Below are positions 8,837 through 18,100 of a stretch of 64,000 bases of DNA, in pieces. The position numbers were made by a program, and so were the translations under genes. The notes beneath the pieces were generated by a model, which had not been told where the DNA came from, did not search any database, and saw only the letters and a list, made by a program, of their open reading frames with translations. The DNA is taken from NCBI GenBank assembly GCA_963707125.1, contig CAVPOU010000015.1, positions 186,001 to 250,000 on the forward strand, written 5' to 3'. Within the stretch, counting starts at the first letter, position 1. Each line of letters opens with the position of its first letter. This stretch comes from CAVPDE01 sp963707125. Lineage in GTDB: Bacteria > Desulfobacterota > DSM-4660 > Desulfatiglandales > HGW-15.

Positions 8837-8903
8837 GACTCCCGAAGCTTGGACGGAATAGGGGTCGGTATCAAGTTGGGAAAATAAGAGTAGCTATTTT
8901 CTC

Positions 8904-8982
8904 TGTCATTTCGAGCAAAGGGAGAAATCTTTCCCGAACCGGATCAAACATTTCTCAGTCGCTTCGCTCCTTCGAAATGACA
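8904..8982. repeat. Dispersed inverted repeat (TGTCATTTCGA family)
   Basis: Outer arms TGTCATTTCGA (8904-8914) and TCGAAATGACA (8972-8982) are perfect complements. Inside, GAGAAATCTTTC and CATTTCTC words extend the pairing. This layout matches a repeat type widespread in bacterial genomes. Here it lies in the probable leader of the downstream operon. Confidence 0.7.
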
Positions 8983-9035
8983 CGCGGACCAATGCAAGCA
9001 CTAGAGGTACTGCTGGGGTAGCGAGGGAGGGTACC

Positions 9036-10298
9036 GTGGAACTCAAACCCAAAGGCTATGAAAAGATCATCCAACTGATCAATAAAGGTGTAGATATTCC
9101 CAATCCCCTGACCCTTGACATCGGCGAGGAAGTCAATGTTGAACGGATCTCGGGCGACCGGGTCAAGATTTATCCCGGCTGCCGCATTTATGGCGCGGAA
9201 ACCGTCATCGCCTCCGGCGCCCAGATCGGCTACGAAGGCCCGGTAACCATCGAGGACTGCCAGATCGGTCCCAAGGTTGAACTCAAAGGCGGGTATTTTA
9301 AAGAGGCCGTCTTCCTTGAAGGTGCGAACATCGGGCTGGCTGCTCACGTACGCGAAGGGTGTATCCTGGAGGAACTGGCCGGCGGCGCCCACTGCGTCGG
9401 CTTAAAGCAAACCATCCTCTTCCCTTTCGTCACACTGGGCAGTTTGATAAACTTTTGTGACTGCCTCATGGCTGGAGGCACCAGCCGTAAGAACCACAGC
9501 GAAGTGGGCAGTTCTTACATCCATTTCAACTTCACCCCCAGTGGGGACAAGACCACCCCATCTCTCATTGGTGACGTACCCCGCGGCGTCATGCTCAACC
9601 AACCACCCATCTTTCTGGGCGGTCAAGGAGGTATGGTCGGGCCGTTGCGATTGGGTTACGGCAACGTGGTCGCTGCCGGTACGATTCTACGCCAGGACTT
9701 CAAAGAGGAAAATAAATTGATTGTCGGCAAACCCCACCGCGGTGCAGTCATCGATTTCAATCCCTATGCCTATCCCAGTCTTTCCCGTGTAGTGGAAAAC
9801 AATTTCCTTTATCTGGCCAATCTGATGGCCTTGGAGCAATGGTATGTCTGCGTTCGGCAACCATTTTTTGGTGGGCAAGAATTCGGCGAACTTATTTACA
9901 CCGGCCTATTGGACAAATTGACATTGGCCCAAAAAGAACGCATCAAACGGCTCAAGGACATGGCCGACAAGATAGCTGTATCGCTCAAAAAAACCGGTTC
10001 CAAGGGTCAGAGCGGGGGGGGCAGGCAGGAATTCCATGAGAACATCGAACGAGCCTTTGAACTGTTCTCCGGAAAGATAACTGCCGATGCAGCCGCTGAG
10101 TATCGTGACCACTTCCTTACCCTGTTCTTTAATCACAAGAAAGACAACAATGGAAGTTACGTGGAGGTCGTGAAAAGCCTGCCGACTGCCGTTTCGAAAG
10201 CGGGGACGCTGTGGCTTGACAAGATCATCCTTGAGCTTTGCCGGCGCGTCGCTGCACTTTTCCCTTCATTGGAATTATTCAAGAAGATGATCTCTTAA
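9036..10298 (+). CDS. Left-handed beta-helix acyltransferase-like protein (GlmU C-domain-like)
   Basis: 420 residues from a GTG with GGAGGG 4 nt ahead. Residues about 35-240 are rich in the imperfect hexapeptides of left-handed beta-helix enzymes (IYPGCRIYGAETVIASGAQ, then CQIGPKVELKGGYF and LRLGYGNVVAAGTI), like the acetyltransferase half of GlmU. No nucleotidyltransferase domain is present. The C-terminal 150 residues are helical and not recognised. Its place ahead of glmM and a nagB-like gene points to amino-sugar nucleotide synthesis, most likely acyl transfer to, or binding of, a hexosamine phosphate. Catalysis is inferred from fold and context only. Confidence 0.75.
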   Translation: MELKPKGYEKIIQLINKGVDIPNPLTLDIGEEVNVERISGDRVKIYPGCRIYGAETVIASGAQIGYEGPVTIEDCQIGPKVELKGGYFKEAVFLEGANIGLAAHVREGCILEELAGGAHCVGLKQTILFPFVTLGSLINFCDCLMAGGTSRKNHSEVGSSYIHFNFTPSGDKTTPSLIGDVPRGVMLNQPPIFLGGQGGMVGPLRLGYGNVVAAGTILRQDFKEENKLIVGKPHRGAVIDFNPYAYPSLSRVVENNFLYLANLMALEQWYVCVRQPFFGGQEFGELIYTGLLDKLTLAQKERIKRLKDMADKIAVSLKKTGSKGQSGGGRQEFHENIERAFELFSGKITADAAAEYRDHFLTLFFNHKKDNNGSYVEVVKSLPTAVSKAGTLWLDKIILELCRRVAALFPSLELFKKMIS

Positions 10299-10328
10299 AC
10301 AGATCGTCTTCATCAAGGAGGTAAACCT

Positions 10329-11678
10329 ATGGGCAAGCTATTCGGTACGGACGGTATCAGGGGAGAAGCAAACCGTTACCCTATGGATGCCGCCATCGCC
10401 TTCTCTGTTGGACAGGCGGTGGCCAATTTGTTCAAAAAGGCCGGACACCGAACCCGAGTCGTTATCGGCAAGGACACCCGCATTTCCGGCTACATGCTGG
10501 AAAGCTCCCTTGAGGCGGGCGTCAGCTCAATGGGCGGCATTTCCTATCTGGTCCGCGTGTTGCCTACTCCAGGAATTGCTTTTATAGCGCAAAGCATGCG
10601 GGCTGACGCGGGCATTGTCATTTCCGCCTCCCACAACCCTTACCAGGACAACGGCATCAAGATCTTTTCCGGCAATGGTTTTAAGTTGTCCGACGAGCAG
10701 GAAGAGACTATTGAAAACCTCATCCTGAGCGGCAAACTGCCCGAGATGGTGCCCCCAGCCAAGGAGATGGGTCGGGCTCACAGGATGGAGGATGCCCCTG
10801 GGCGATTCATCGTTTTTTTGAAGAACACCTTTCCGCGCGATCTGTCCATGGAAGGCATGAAGATTGTCATCGACGCGGCCAATGGCGCCACCTATAGGGT
10901 GGCCCCCGCCACATTCACAGAATTGGGAGCCAATGTGGAAGTCATCCACAATAATCCGAACGGCCTCAACATCAATGAAGACTGTGGTTCGCAGCATACC
11001 CAGGATTTGGAAAAACGCGTGGTGGAGACCGGAGCTGCCATCGGTTTGGCATTTGATGGCGACGGAGACCGTCTGATTGCCGTCGATGAAAAAGGACGCA
11101 CGATCACCGGTGATCAGATCCTGATCATCTGCGCCAGAGCGCTCAAAGATCAGGGCAGGCTGAAAAATGACTTGCTTGTCAGCACGGTAATGAGCAACCT
11201 GGGATTGACCTTTGCCTGCAAGAAATACGGCTTCAAACACCATGCCTCGAAAGTGGGTGACCGCTATGTCTTGGAGGACATGCAGCGTTTGGGCGCTGTG
11301 ATCGGGGGAGAAGAGTCGGGCCACATGATCTTTCTCGACCACCACACCACAGGCGATGGCATCATCACAGCGTTACAGTTGATCGCTGCAATGATCCAAA
11401 AAGGCAAACCCCTTTCCGAACTTGCAGGGATGATGGAAATCTTCCCTCAAAAACTCATTAATGTGCCGGTCAAGAGCAAGCCGGACATTTCTACTGTGCC
11501 CCAGGTGGTCGCTGCGATCAAACAGGCGGAAGCGGAACTTGGCGACCGAGGCCGTGTGCTGGTTCGCTATTCAGGGACACAAAACGCGTGCCGGGTGATG
11601 GTTGAGGGACCAACCGATGCGCTGACAGAAAAGTTTTGTAAGCAAATCGCCGAGGCAGTAAAAGCTGCCCTGGGATGA
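10329..11678 (+). CDS. glmM: Phosphoglucosamine mutase
   Basis: 449 residues, normal length, with AAGGAGG upstream. It opens with GKLFGTDGIRGEAN, has the phosphoserine loop ISASHNPYQDNG near residue 100, the metal-binding loop DGDGDR near 243, the sugar loop GEESGH near 325 and the phosphate-binding RYSGTQN near the C-terminus. It interconverts glucosamine-6-phosphate and glucosamine-1-phosphate in the cytoplasm on the way to UDP-GlcNAc. It lies 30 bp after the beta-helix gene and 55 bp before the nagB-like gene, so a three-gene operon is likely. Confidence 0.95.
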   Translation: MGKLFGTDGIRGEANRYPMDAAIAFSVGQAVANLFKKAGHRTRVVIGKDTRISGYMLESSLEAGVSSMGGISYLVRVLPTPGIAFIAQSMRADAGIVISASHNPYQDNGIKIFSGNGFKLSDEQEETIENLILSGKLPEMVPPAKEMGRAHRMEDAPGRFIVFLKNTFPRDLSMEGMKIVIDAANGATYRVAPATFTELGANVEVIHNNPNGLNINEDCGSQHTQDLEKRVVETGAAIGLAFDGDGDRLIAVDEKGRTITGDQILIICARALKDQGRLKNDLLVSTVMSNLGLTFACKKYGFKHHASKVGDRYVLEDMQRLGAVIGGEESGHMIFLDHHTTGDGIITALQLIAAMIQKGKPLSELAGMMEIFPQKLINVPVKSKPDISTVPQVVAAIKQAEAELGDRGRVLVRYSGTQNACRVMVEGPTDALTEKFCKQIAEAVKAALG

Positions 11679-11733
11679 TCTCGGAACTCACCGAAGGAAG
11701 CCCGAACTTTTACCTGGAATCAGGAGGCCAAAG

Positions 11734-12702
11734 ATGCCTATTCGTGTAATGGTGACAAAGGATTTTGACCACATGAGCAAAGTGGCGGGTGATCTTGTCA
11801 AAAAGGATATCATCCAGATGTTGCGAAAAAAGAGGGAATATGTTCTGGGCCTGGCCACAGGGAGTTCACCCACAGGCCTTTACAAGTATCTTGCCAAGGC
11901 AGCCAACGACGGCGCATTCGACAGCAGCCGAATCCGCAGTTTCAATCTCGATGAATACGTGGGTCTGCCCGGGCAAAATACACAGCAACGCGTGATGCAT
12001 CCCGAGAGCTACTGTTACTTTATGATCCAGGAATTTTTTGGTCTCCTCCGGCGCAAGTTCATCGAATCCAACCTACCCTATGGCTCGTTGATCGATCAGA
12101 AAAAGCTCATCGTCGAACTCAAGGCACACCCTGAGGATTGGCGCGAGCTTGGCAGGGATGCTGGAAAGTCCATCCACATCAAAGCCAGGCCGGCGTCCGA
12201 GTACCTGTCGTGGGTCCGAAATGATGTCCTTGTCGCGTATGCTCAGAAAATCAGAAAAGCCGGTGGTATTGATTTGCACATTATCGGCGTCGGCGGTCGG
12301 GGTCACGTGGCCTTTCATGAGTCAGGAATCCCTTTCAAGGGCAGCGAGGTCATGCTGGTGAAACTGGACGACAACACGGTGGCCAACGCAGTAGCGGACG
12401 GGCATTTCCCTTCGGAAAAGGACTCTCCACGTTACGCCGTATCCATGGGCGCCGAACTGGTCTATCAGGCAAAAAGGGTGGTCCTGTTGGCCTCCGGAGA
12501 GCGAAAATTACAGCCTGTGACCGAATCCTTGCTTGACGATCCAACCCCTGATGTCCCCATTTCTTACGGACAGATATATGCGCAAAAAGGCGGTCATCTG
12601 ATTTATGTGGTGGACGAGACAGCAGGCCGGGGACTACTCGCCAACAAAAAGAGGCTCAAACAAAAAGGGATCATCATCCAAGACCGATCGCTGAAGCGCT
12701 GA
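11734..12702 (+). CDS. Glucosamine-6-phosphate deaminase/isomerase-like protein (NagB family)
   Basis: 322 residues, about 60-80 longer than usual NagB because of an insert around residues 105-165. Family marks are ATGSSPTGLYK (phosphate loop), FNLDEYVGLP (general-base Asp) and GVGGRGHVAFHESG (ring-opening His and Glu). By hand alignment the Asp that precedes GH in E. coli NagB (GNDGH) is Arg here (GGRGH). NagB normally converts glucosamine-6-phosphate to fructose-6-phosphate plus ammonia, reversibly. Placement after glmM raises the option of an anabolic direction or of a changed substrate. A related 6-phosphogluconolactonase-type activity is less likely given the LDEY motif. Confidence 0.8.
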   Translation: MPIRVMVTKDFDHMSKVAGDLVKKDIIQMLRKKREYVLGLATGSSPTGLYKYLAKAANDGAFDSSRIRSFNLDEYVGLPGQNTQQRVMHPESYCYFMIQEFFGLLRRKFIESNLPYGSLIDQKKLIVELKAHPEDWRELGRDAGKSIHIKARPASEYLSWVRNDVLVAYAQKIRKAGGIDLHIIGVGGRGHVAFHESGIPFKGSEVMLVKLDDNTVANAVADGHFPSEKDSPRYAVSMGAELVYQAKRVVLLASGERKLQPVTESLLDDPTPDVPISYGQIYAQKGGHLIYVVDETAGRGLLANKKRLKQKGIIIQDRSLKR

Positions 12703-13189
12703 AACATATTCCCCTCTAAAGAGAGATGAAGCGTCACTCGATATCTTAAAGGCGGTGTCAACTTGGAGAGGACAGTGGCACTGCTAATTTCCACTGAACC
12801 CGGCACGAATCCGGAGACATCTATTGTCAGCAGACAGGGGACCCTGTCATTCTGTGGCAGAGTTGCCTCAAAAGAGCCATAAAATTAAATTTCATATTTT
12901 ATAAATATTTCAAAACATTACCTCTCAAGAACCGCTCCACCCGCTAGACAAACAAAAGTGAATCCACCCTTTCGGCTCCGCCAAAAAAGATTGCCTTTGC
13001 AGTTTCCTTGAGCAGCTCGTTCTATGCTTTTGCCCATTCACTCAAAGGCATGAGAATTGCATCGTTTAACAGGAGTCTGATTGAGAAATCCCTAGGATCT
13101 GACCGTTTTCAGGCAAAAGTTAAAACTCATGATGGCTTTCTTGTTTTAGCCTTATGCTCTTGAAAACATATTGGAAGGAGGTTTGAAAA
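12703..13189. other. Intergenic region, no gene seen
   Basis: About 490 bp, AT-rich in the middle (around 12885-12910). A short perfect hairpin GACAGGG-GA-CCCTGTC lies near 12834-12850. I find no promoter good enough to name and no coding frame with a ribosome site. Confidence 0.4.
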
Positions 13190-13549
13190 ATGAAGCGAAA
13201 TTTCTTTGTGTGCCTCGTGGTTTTTGTTGTTGCTCTGGCCCTCGCGTTACCCGCCTTTGCCCAGGACAAAAAGGACAAGCCTAAGTCGGAAAAGATCAAG
13301 AACGCCCTGATCGTGAAGGCAGCCCAACCGGATGCGAGCGGAAAGTTCGCATCGATCAGCATCCAGACCGAAAAGGGGACTTTCCCTGTGCTCAGGAATG
13401 ATATCGCCAAGAAGATGGAGCCCCATGCGGGTTCAAGAGCGGAGTTGGAGGCTATGCCCAAAGAGGTGGACGGGAAGAAAGTTTACGAAGTGTGGACCTT
13501 CTCGCGAACCGTTGAAGGCCAAAAGCCGCGTCGTCTTCCTTCGGAATAA
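13190..13549 (+). CDS. Small exported protein, unknown function
   Basis: 119 residues with a strong ribosome site (GGAAGGAGG). Residues 1-24 form a signal peptide: MKRN, a hydrophobic run, then cleavage after AFA. The mature part is short, charged and lysine-rich, without Cys or a recognised domain. It should be periplasmic. It is followed by a strong terminator, so it is expressed alone. No family is recognised. Confidence 0.75.
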   Translation: MKRNFFVCLVVFVVALALALPAFAQDKKDKPKSEKIKNALIVKAAQPDASGKFASISIQTEKGTFPVLRNDIAKKMEPHAGSRAELEAMPKEVDGKKVYEVWTFSRTVEGQKPRRLPSE

Positions 13550-13592
13550 GCTCGGCCTGCCTTTCTGTTGAGACTTTGTTCGTCTCGTTTCA

Positions 13593-13633
13593 AACAGTGA
13601 AGGGGTTTCACTGGACCCCTTCACTGTTTTTCT
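13593..13633 (+). terminator. Rho-independent terminator after the small exported protein
   Basis: Perfect 14 bp stem AACAGTGAAGGGGT / ACCCCTTCACTGTT (13593-13606 with 13615-13628), 8 nt loop, then a T-rich tail. Confidence 0.85.
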
Positions 13634-13679
13634 ATTTTCCGGGTTGATGCGCCCGTAAAAAGTCCAAAATCCCATTTTT

Positions 13680-13808
13680 GTTCATGGTTCGATACCCCTT
13701 CGACCTGCTCAGGGCGGTGAGCAAAGTCGAACCGCTCACCACGAACGGAAAACCAGATACTTACGTTTGCGGGAAAGCGTTCGCCCTGAGGTATCGAAGG
13801 GTGAACGC
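13680..13808. repeat. Composite palindromic repeat, copy 1
   Basis: Contains TTCATGGTTCGATAC, a CTCACCACGAACGG block and a GCGTTCGCCCTGAGG / GAAGGGTGAACGC palindrome. The same blocks in the same order recur at 62332-62425. The element lies between the terminator and the end of ftsY. Confidence 0.7.
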
Positions 13809-13839
13809 CGCTTTTTATGAACACATCAGGGTTGGCGGG

Positions 13840-14802
13840 TTACCCGAAGATAGCCTCCACGAACTCAGAGGCGTCAAAGGGACGAAGATCGTCCATCTTC
13901 TCACCGATACCAATAAAACGGATGGGAATCTTCAGTTGATGGGAGATCCCCACCACGATCCCTCCTTTTGCCGTACCGTCCAGCTTGGTCAAAACAATGC
14001 CGGTCACTCCGATAGCCTTGTGAAACATCTCGGCCTGCGCAATCGCATTCTGCCCTGTGGTTGCATCCAGAACAAGCCACACATCGTGTGGAGCTCCGGG
14101 GAGCTTTCGACCGGCCACACGATGAATTTTTTCCAGCTCTTCCATGAGATTGCTCTTGGTGTGGAGGCGGCCTGCAGTATCGATAATGACCACATCCGTT
14201 TGCTTTGAAAGAGCGGAGGACAGAGCGTCAAAAACAACGGCAGAGGGGTCCGCCCCCTGCCTCTGCTTGACCAGCTCGGCACCGGCTCGCTGGGCCCATA
14301 TCTCCAACTGTTCAACCGCTGCGGCTCGGAAGGTGTCGGCAGCCACAAGCATCACTGATTTGCCTTGACCTTTGAGCTGGTATCCCAGCTTTCCGATCGT
14401 CGTGGTCTTGCCGACGCCGTTGACCCCGATCATCATGACCACATAAGGCTCTCCGGCATTGGGTGTTCTCTCTGCAACCTCCGGCACATCCAGAAAGGCA
14501 CGGATATGCTCTTTCAGGGCGGTCCTCAGTTTCTCGGGTTGATCCAGCTCTTTTCTCGCCACCCCTTCCTGGACAAGGCGAATCAGCTCCCGGGTCGTAG
14601 CGACGCCCAGATCAGAGGTGAAAAGAACCTCCTCCAGGTCTTCCAGCAGATCTTCATCGATTTCTTTTTTTCCGAAAAGGAGCTGATCCAATCGGCCGGC
14701 AAATCCGGACCTTGTCTTTGTAAGCCCTTCCCTCAGCCTTGCAATGAGGCCCTTGCTTTGTTTCTGCTCTTCTTTTTCTTTCTTCTTGAAGAAACCAAAC
14801 AT
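13840..14802 (-). CDS. ftsY: Signal recognition particle receptor FtsY
   Basis: 320 residues from the ATG at 14802 (AAGG 6 nt upstream); a start eight codons earlier lacks that spacing. A short charged N-terminus (FGFFKKKEKEEQKQ) takes the place of a long A domain. The four-helix N domain follows, then the GTPase: GVNGVGKTT (126-134), DTFRAAAVEQL, DTAGR (about 217) and TKLDGTAKGG (about 277). It docks ribosome-SRP complexes at the inner membrane for co-translational insertion. It lies about 345 bp downstream of smc in the same orientation, a pairing also seen in other bacteria. Confidence 0.97.
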   Translation of the reverse strand: MFGFFKKKEKEEQKQSKGLIARLREGLTKTRSGFAGRLDQLLFGKKEIDEDLLEDLEEVLFTSDLGVATTRELIRLVQEGVARKELDQPEKLRTALKEHIRAFLDVPEVAERTPNAGEPYVVMMIGVNGVGKTTTIGKLGYQLKGQGKSVMLVAADTFRAAAVEQLEIWAQRAGAELVKQRQGADPSAVVFDALSSALSKQTDVVIIDTAGRLHTKSNLMEELEKIHRVAGRKLPGAPHDVWLVLDATTGQNAIAQAEMFHKAIGVTGIVLTKLDGTAKGGIVVGISHQLKIPIRFIGIGEKMDDLRPFDASEFVEAIFG

Positions 14803-15076
14803 ATTCAACCTTCTCAGAGCAGACATTGTGCCACGGTCAAAGAACCGGAACAGATGAACTGAATGAATATCGAATCTTGATCAAGGAATTTCGAAAGATG
14901 AAGTTTATTGCCTTCGATTGCCTCCTTCGGCGTTCGATATTCGTCATTCGATATTCTGCGGTTCGCCCTGGAACTTCTCCGCAAGGTGCAGGAAGGTTAC
15001 AGGCTTATCGCTGAAGGTTAGAAATGGACCATATTCCGTCAGGGGAGGCAAGAGAAAAAGGGGAGGCGAAGAAACG

Positions 15077-15102
15077 GCCAGTCCCGCCGGAGCGGGACTG
15101 GC
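15077..15102 (-). terminator. Hairpin downstream of smc, possible terminator
   Basis: Perfect 10 bp stem GCCAGTCCCG / CGGGACTGGC with a 6 nt loop, about 45 nt after the smc stop. The following T-run on the minus strand is weak (GTTTCTTC). The rest of 14827-15147 holds short repeated TTCGATATTC-type words and no gene. Confidence 0.5.
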
Positions 15103-15147
15103 AAGAGGATGAGGGCAACGAAGGTACCGGGCGTTTTCGGCAGTCTT

Positions 15148-18100
15148 TCAGTGAAGCTGAAAACCTTCCAGGCTCACCGTAACAACCTTGGAGACACCCT
15201 GCCTCTCCATGGTGACCCCGTAGAGTCTGTCCACGATCTCCATGGATCTCCGGTTATGGGTCACCAGAATAATCTGGGAGTATTTTCGGATTTCCTTCAA
15301 CAGCTCATTGAACCGATCAATGTTCGCTTCGTCAAGAGGCGCATCCACCTCGTCGAGCAGAAGGAACGGGCTCGGCTTGATCAGGTAAATGGCAAAGATG
15401 AGCGCCATGGCAACCAGCGCTTTTTCACCTCCGGAGAGCAGGGCCATATGGCTCAACTTCTTGCCGGGAGGCTGCACTTCGACCAGCACTCCGCTTTCAA
15501 GCGGCTTCGCCTCATCCACAAGCTTCAGGTTGGCTGTTCCGCCGTTGAAAAGGATCGGGAAGACCGTCTTCAGCTTCTCGTCCACGAGATGGAAAGTCTC
15601 CATGAATCTTTCAAGACAGGTTTTGTTGATCTTCCGAATCGCTTCCTGGAGAGAAGCGATGGAGTCGAGCAGATCCTGTCTCTGGGTGGTGATGAAGGTG
15701 TATCTTTCCTTGAGGGCTTCGTGTTCCTGGATGGCGGTCAGGTTGACTTCGCCAAGCCTTCCCTTCAGTTTCTTCTGATGCTCCAGCCTCTCCCGCACTT
15801 CCGCCTCGGGCATCTCCCCACCCAGGTACTCCTGGTAGATATCCGGCAAGTGGAGGTCGTATTTTCCCCTGGTCATCTCGACCAACCCATCCATCTTGAA
15901 GCCGATCTCAGACTGCTCCATCCTCGCCGTGTGGATCTTTTCTTTCAGTGCCTCCACTTCTCCTCGCACGAACTCCGCTTTCTTTTCCTCTTCCCGGATC
16001 AGGTTCTTGAACTGATTGCGCTCCAGGTCAGCCTGATTCACGGCTTCCTCAGCCTGACCCAGCTGAGCATAGAGCCCCTTGAGTTCGTCACGGATGGCCT
16101 CTTCTTTCTTAACGCAATCCTCCTGGCTTTCTTGGGCGGCGACAACGTCCCCTTCGATTCTCCTGAAGGTTTCCTGCGCTTCACGGACAAAATCATCAAT
16201 TCTTTCGACCTCGCGAGTGAAGCCCCTTTGTTCCTCTTTGGAAAGGCTGTGATTCATCCTCAGCCTCGCCAGCTCGTTTCGGAATCTCTCGAATTCTTCT
16301 TCGCTCTCTCGAAGTTCCATTTCTTTCTGTTGAAAGAAAGCTTCCTCCGATGCTCTTTTTTCCTTGCAGACAAGCAGTTCTGATTCGACTCGTGTCAACG
16401 TCTCCTTGTGCTTGTTTTGCTCTCTGTCCCTCTGGTCGAGCTCATCGGAAATCCGCTGCGACAGTCTGTCCATCTGATCCAGCTCATGGCTGAGCTGGAA
16501 ATTGGCTTTATCCAGCTCATTCACCTTGTCCTGGCCATCCAGCTTCTCTTCCTTCAAGGTCGCAAGGATGCTCTCTCGTTCTTCTTTCTCTTGAACCGCC
16601 TCCTCCAGTCTCCCTTTGATCTCTTCAAGCCTTTTCCCATGGCTGACCACGGCCGCTTCGAGCTCTTTCATCTCCCGCTTTCTTGCCAGGATCCCGCTGA
16701 AGCTCTGGGCCTGCTTTCCACCGGTCAGGATCCCGCTCCTGTCTATCATGTCGCCTTCAAGGGTCACGAGGCACTGGTTTTTCCCGTACTCCTCCCAGGC
16801 AGACAGCGCTTGATTCAGATCTTCCGCAAGGGCTGCATTCCCGAGAAGCACATCGACCACCGGCTTGTACGCCTCAGGCGATTTTACAAGATCCCGTAAG
16901 AGCGGGAACCCGCTTGAACTCCCATTGTCCCCATTTCCATTGAGATCGGCCACAGGGACAAAACTGCTTTTGCCCTTGGCCCGGACCTTGAGGTATTCCA
17001 CAGCCTGCTGGCCGTCTCTGAGCGACTCGACAAGGATATACTGAAGCTTGTCTCCCAGGACCGCTTCAAGAGCCTGCTCGTACTTGGGGTCGGCCTGGAT
17101 CACATCCGCGACAAGCCCCTTGATTCGGCCTTCCCGTTTTGCTTCCAGGTCCTCCGCCTTCATGATGGTCCGCACACCCACCTTGTACCCTTCGAAATTG
17201 TCGAGGAGGGACCGCAGGCTGGCGAGCCGGGACTCGTCAACGCTCAAGGCGGTTTGCGCATCCTTGAGATCAGACTCCAGGTGCCTTCGGATTTGTTCCA
17301 GATCATGGCATCTCTGTTCCTCTCCGGAGACATCCTTCTCGATCTCATTGAGCTTCTCAACCAGAGCCTTCCGTAACTCGCCCTTCCTCCCAGCCGCCTG
17401 GAGGAGGGTCTCCATCTTCGCCCGCACCTCCTCCCTTTCCTTCTCAAGTCGCGTCCGGCTGTCCGTGATCTCTCCTATCCGCCTTGCGAGGAAGCCGGAC
17501 TCCTGAGTCAGGCTCGCTTCCTTGGACATTCCGGAGTGAACCCTGGCTCTTGCCTGCTCAAAAACCTCCCTGATCTCCTTCAAAAGCTCCTGGCGGTTTT
17601 TCGCCCTTGTCTCCACCAGGGATATTTCTTCCTCTATGGAAGCGGCTTTTTCTTTCACTTCCTGGATTCTTTCGAGCAGAAGGCCTCTTTCTTTCTCCAA
17701 CTCTCCCAGTCGTCTGGAGAGATCTTCTTTGTCTTTTTCCAGGCGTCTTTCAAGCTCCGTCTGCATCCTTTTCTCTGCTGCCATGGCCTCCACCATGGCT
17801 TCCTTTTTGCTCACCTTTTCCTTGGCCTTCAGGTGAGCTTCCCGCAGCGACGTGACCTCCCTGTCTTTTTCTTCTAGCTCCAGGTTCATGGATTCGATTT
17901 TCGCCTGAACCCTGGAGTACTCTGTAGACCGGCCGATCTCCTCCCGGACAAGCGCCTCTGCGGATTTCATTCTCTCGCTGGATTCCTCCTTCAGTTCCTG
18001 GAAGGCGTGGGCGCTCAATATCAGCTCAAGGCGCTGGATCTCCTGGCCGATGGCCTTGTACCTCTTCGCCTTTGCAGACTGCCGCTTGAGGGATCTCATC

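Noticed and set aside
12834..12850. GACAGGG/CCCTGTC hairpin as a terminator for the amino-sugar operon
   Set aside because: It is about 130 nt after the stop and is not followed by a T-run.
13680..13808. GGTTCGATACC as a tRNA T-arm
   Set aside because: No acceptor stem, anticodon stem or CCA-side pairing nearby; the motif belongs to the composite palindrome also present at 62332.
15109..16383. 424-codon plus-strand frame opposite smc, and similar long antisense frames over livM and the dehydratase gene
   Set aside because: They arise from high G+C at third codon positions of the real genes; no family motifs are seen.
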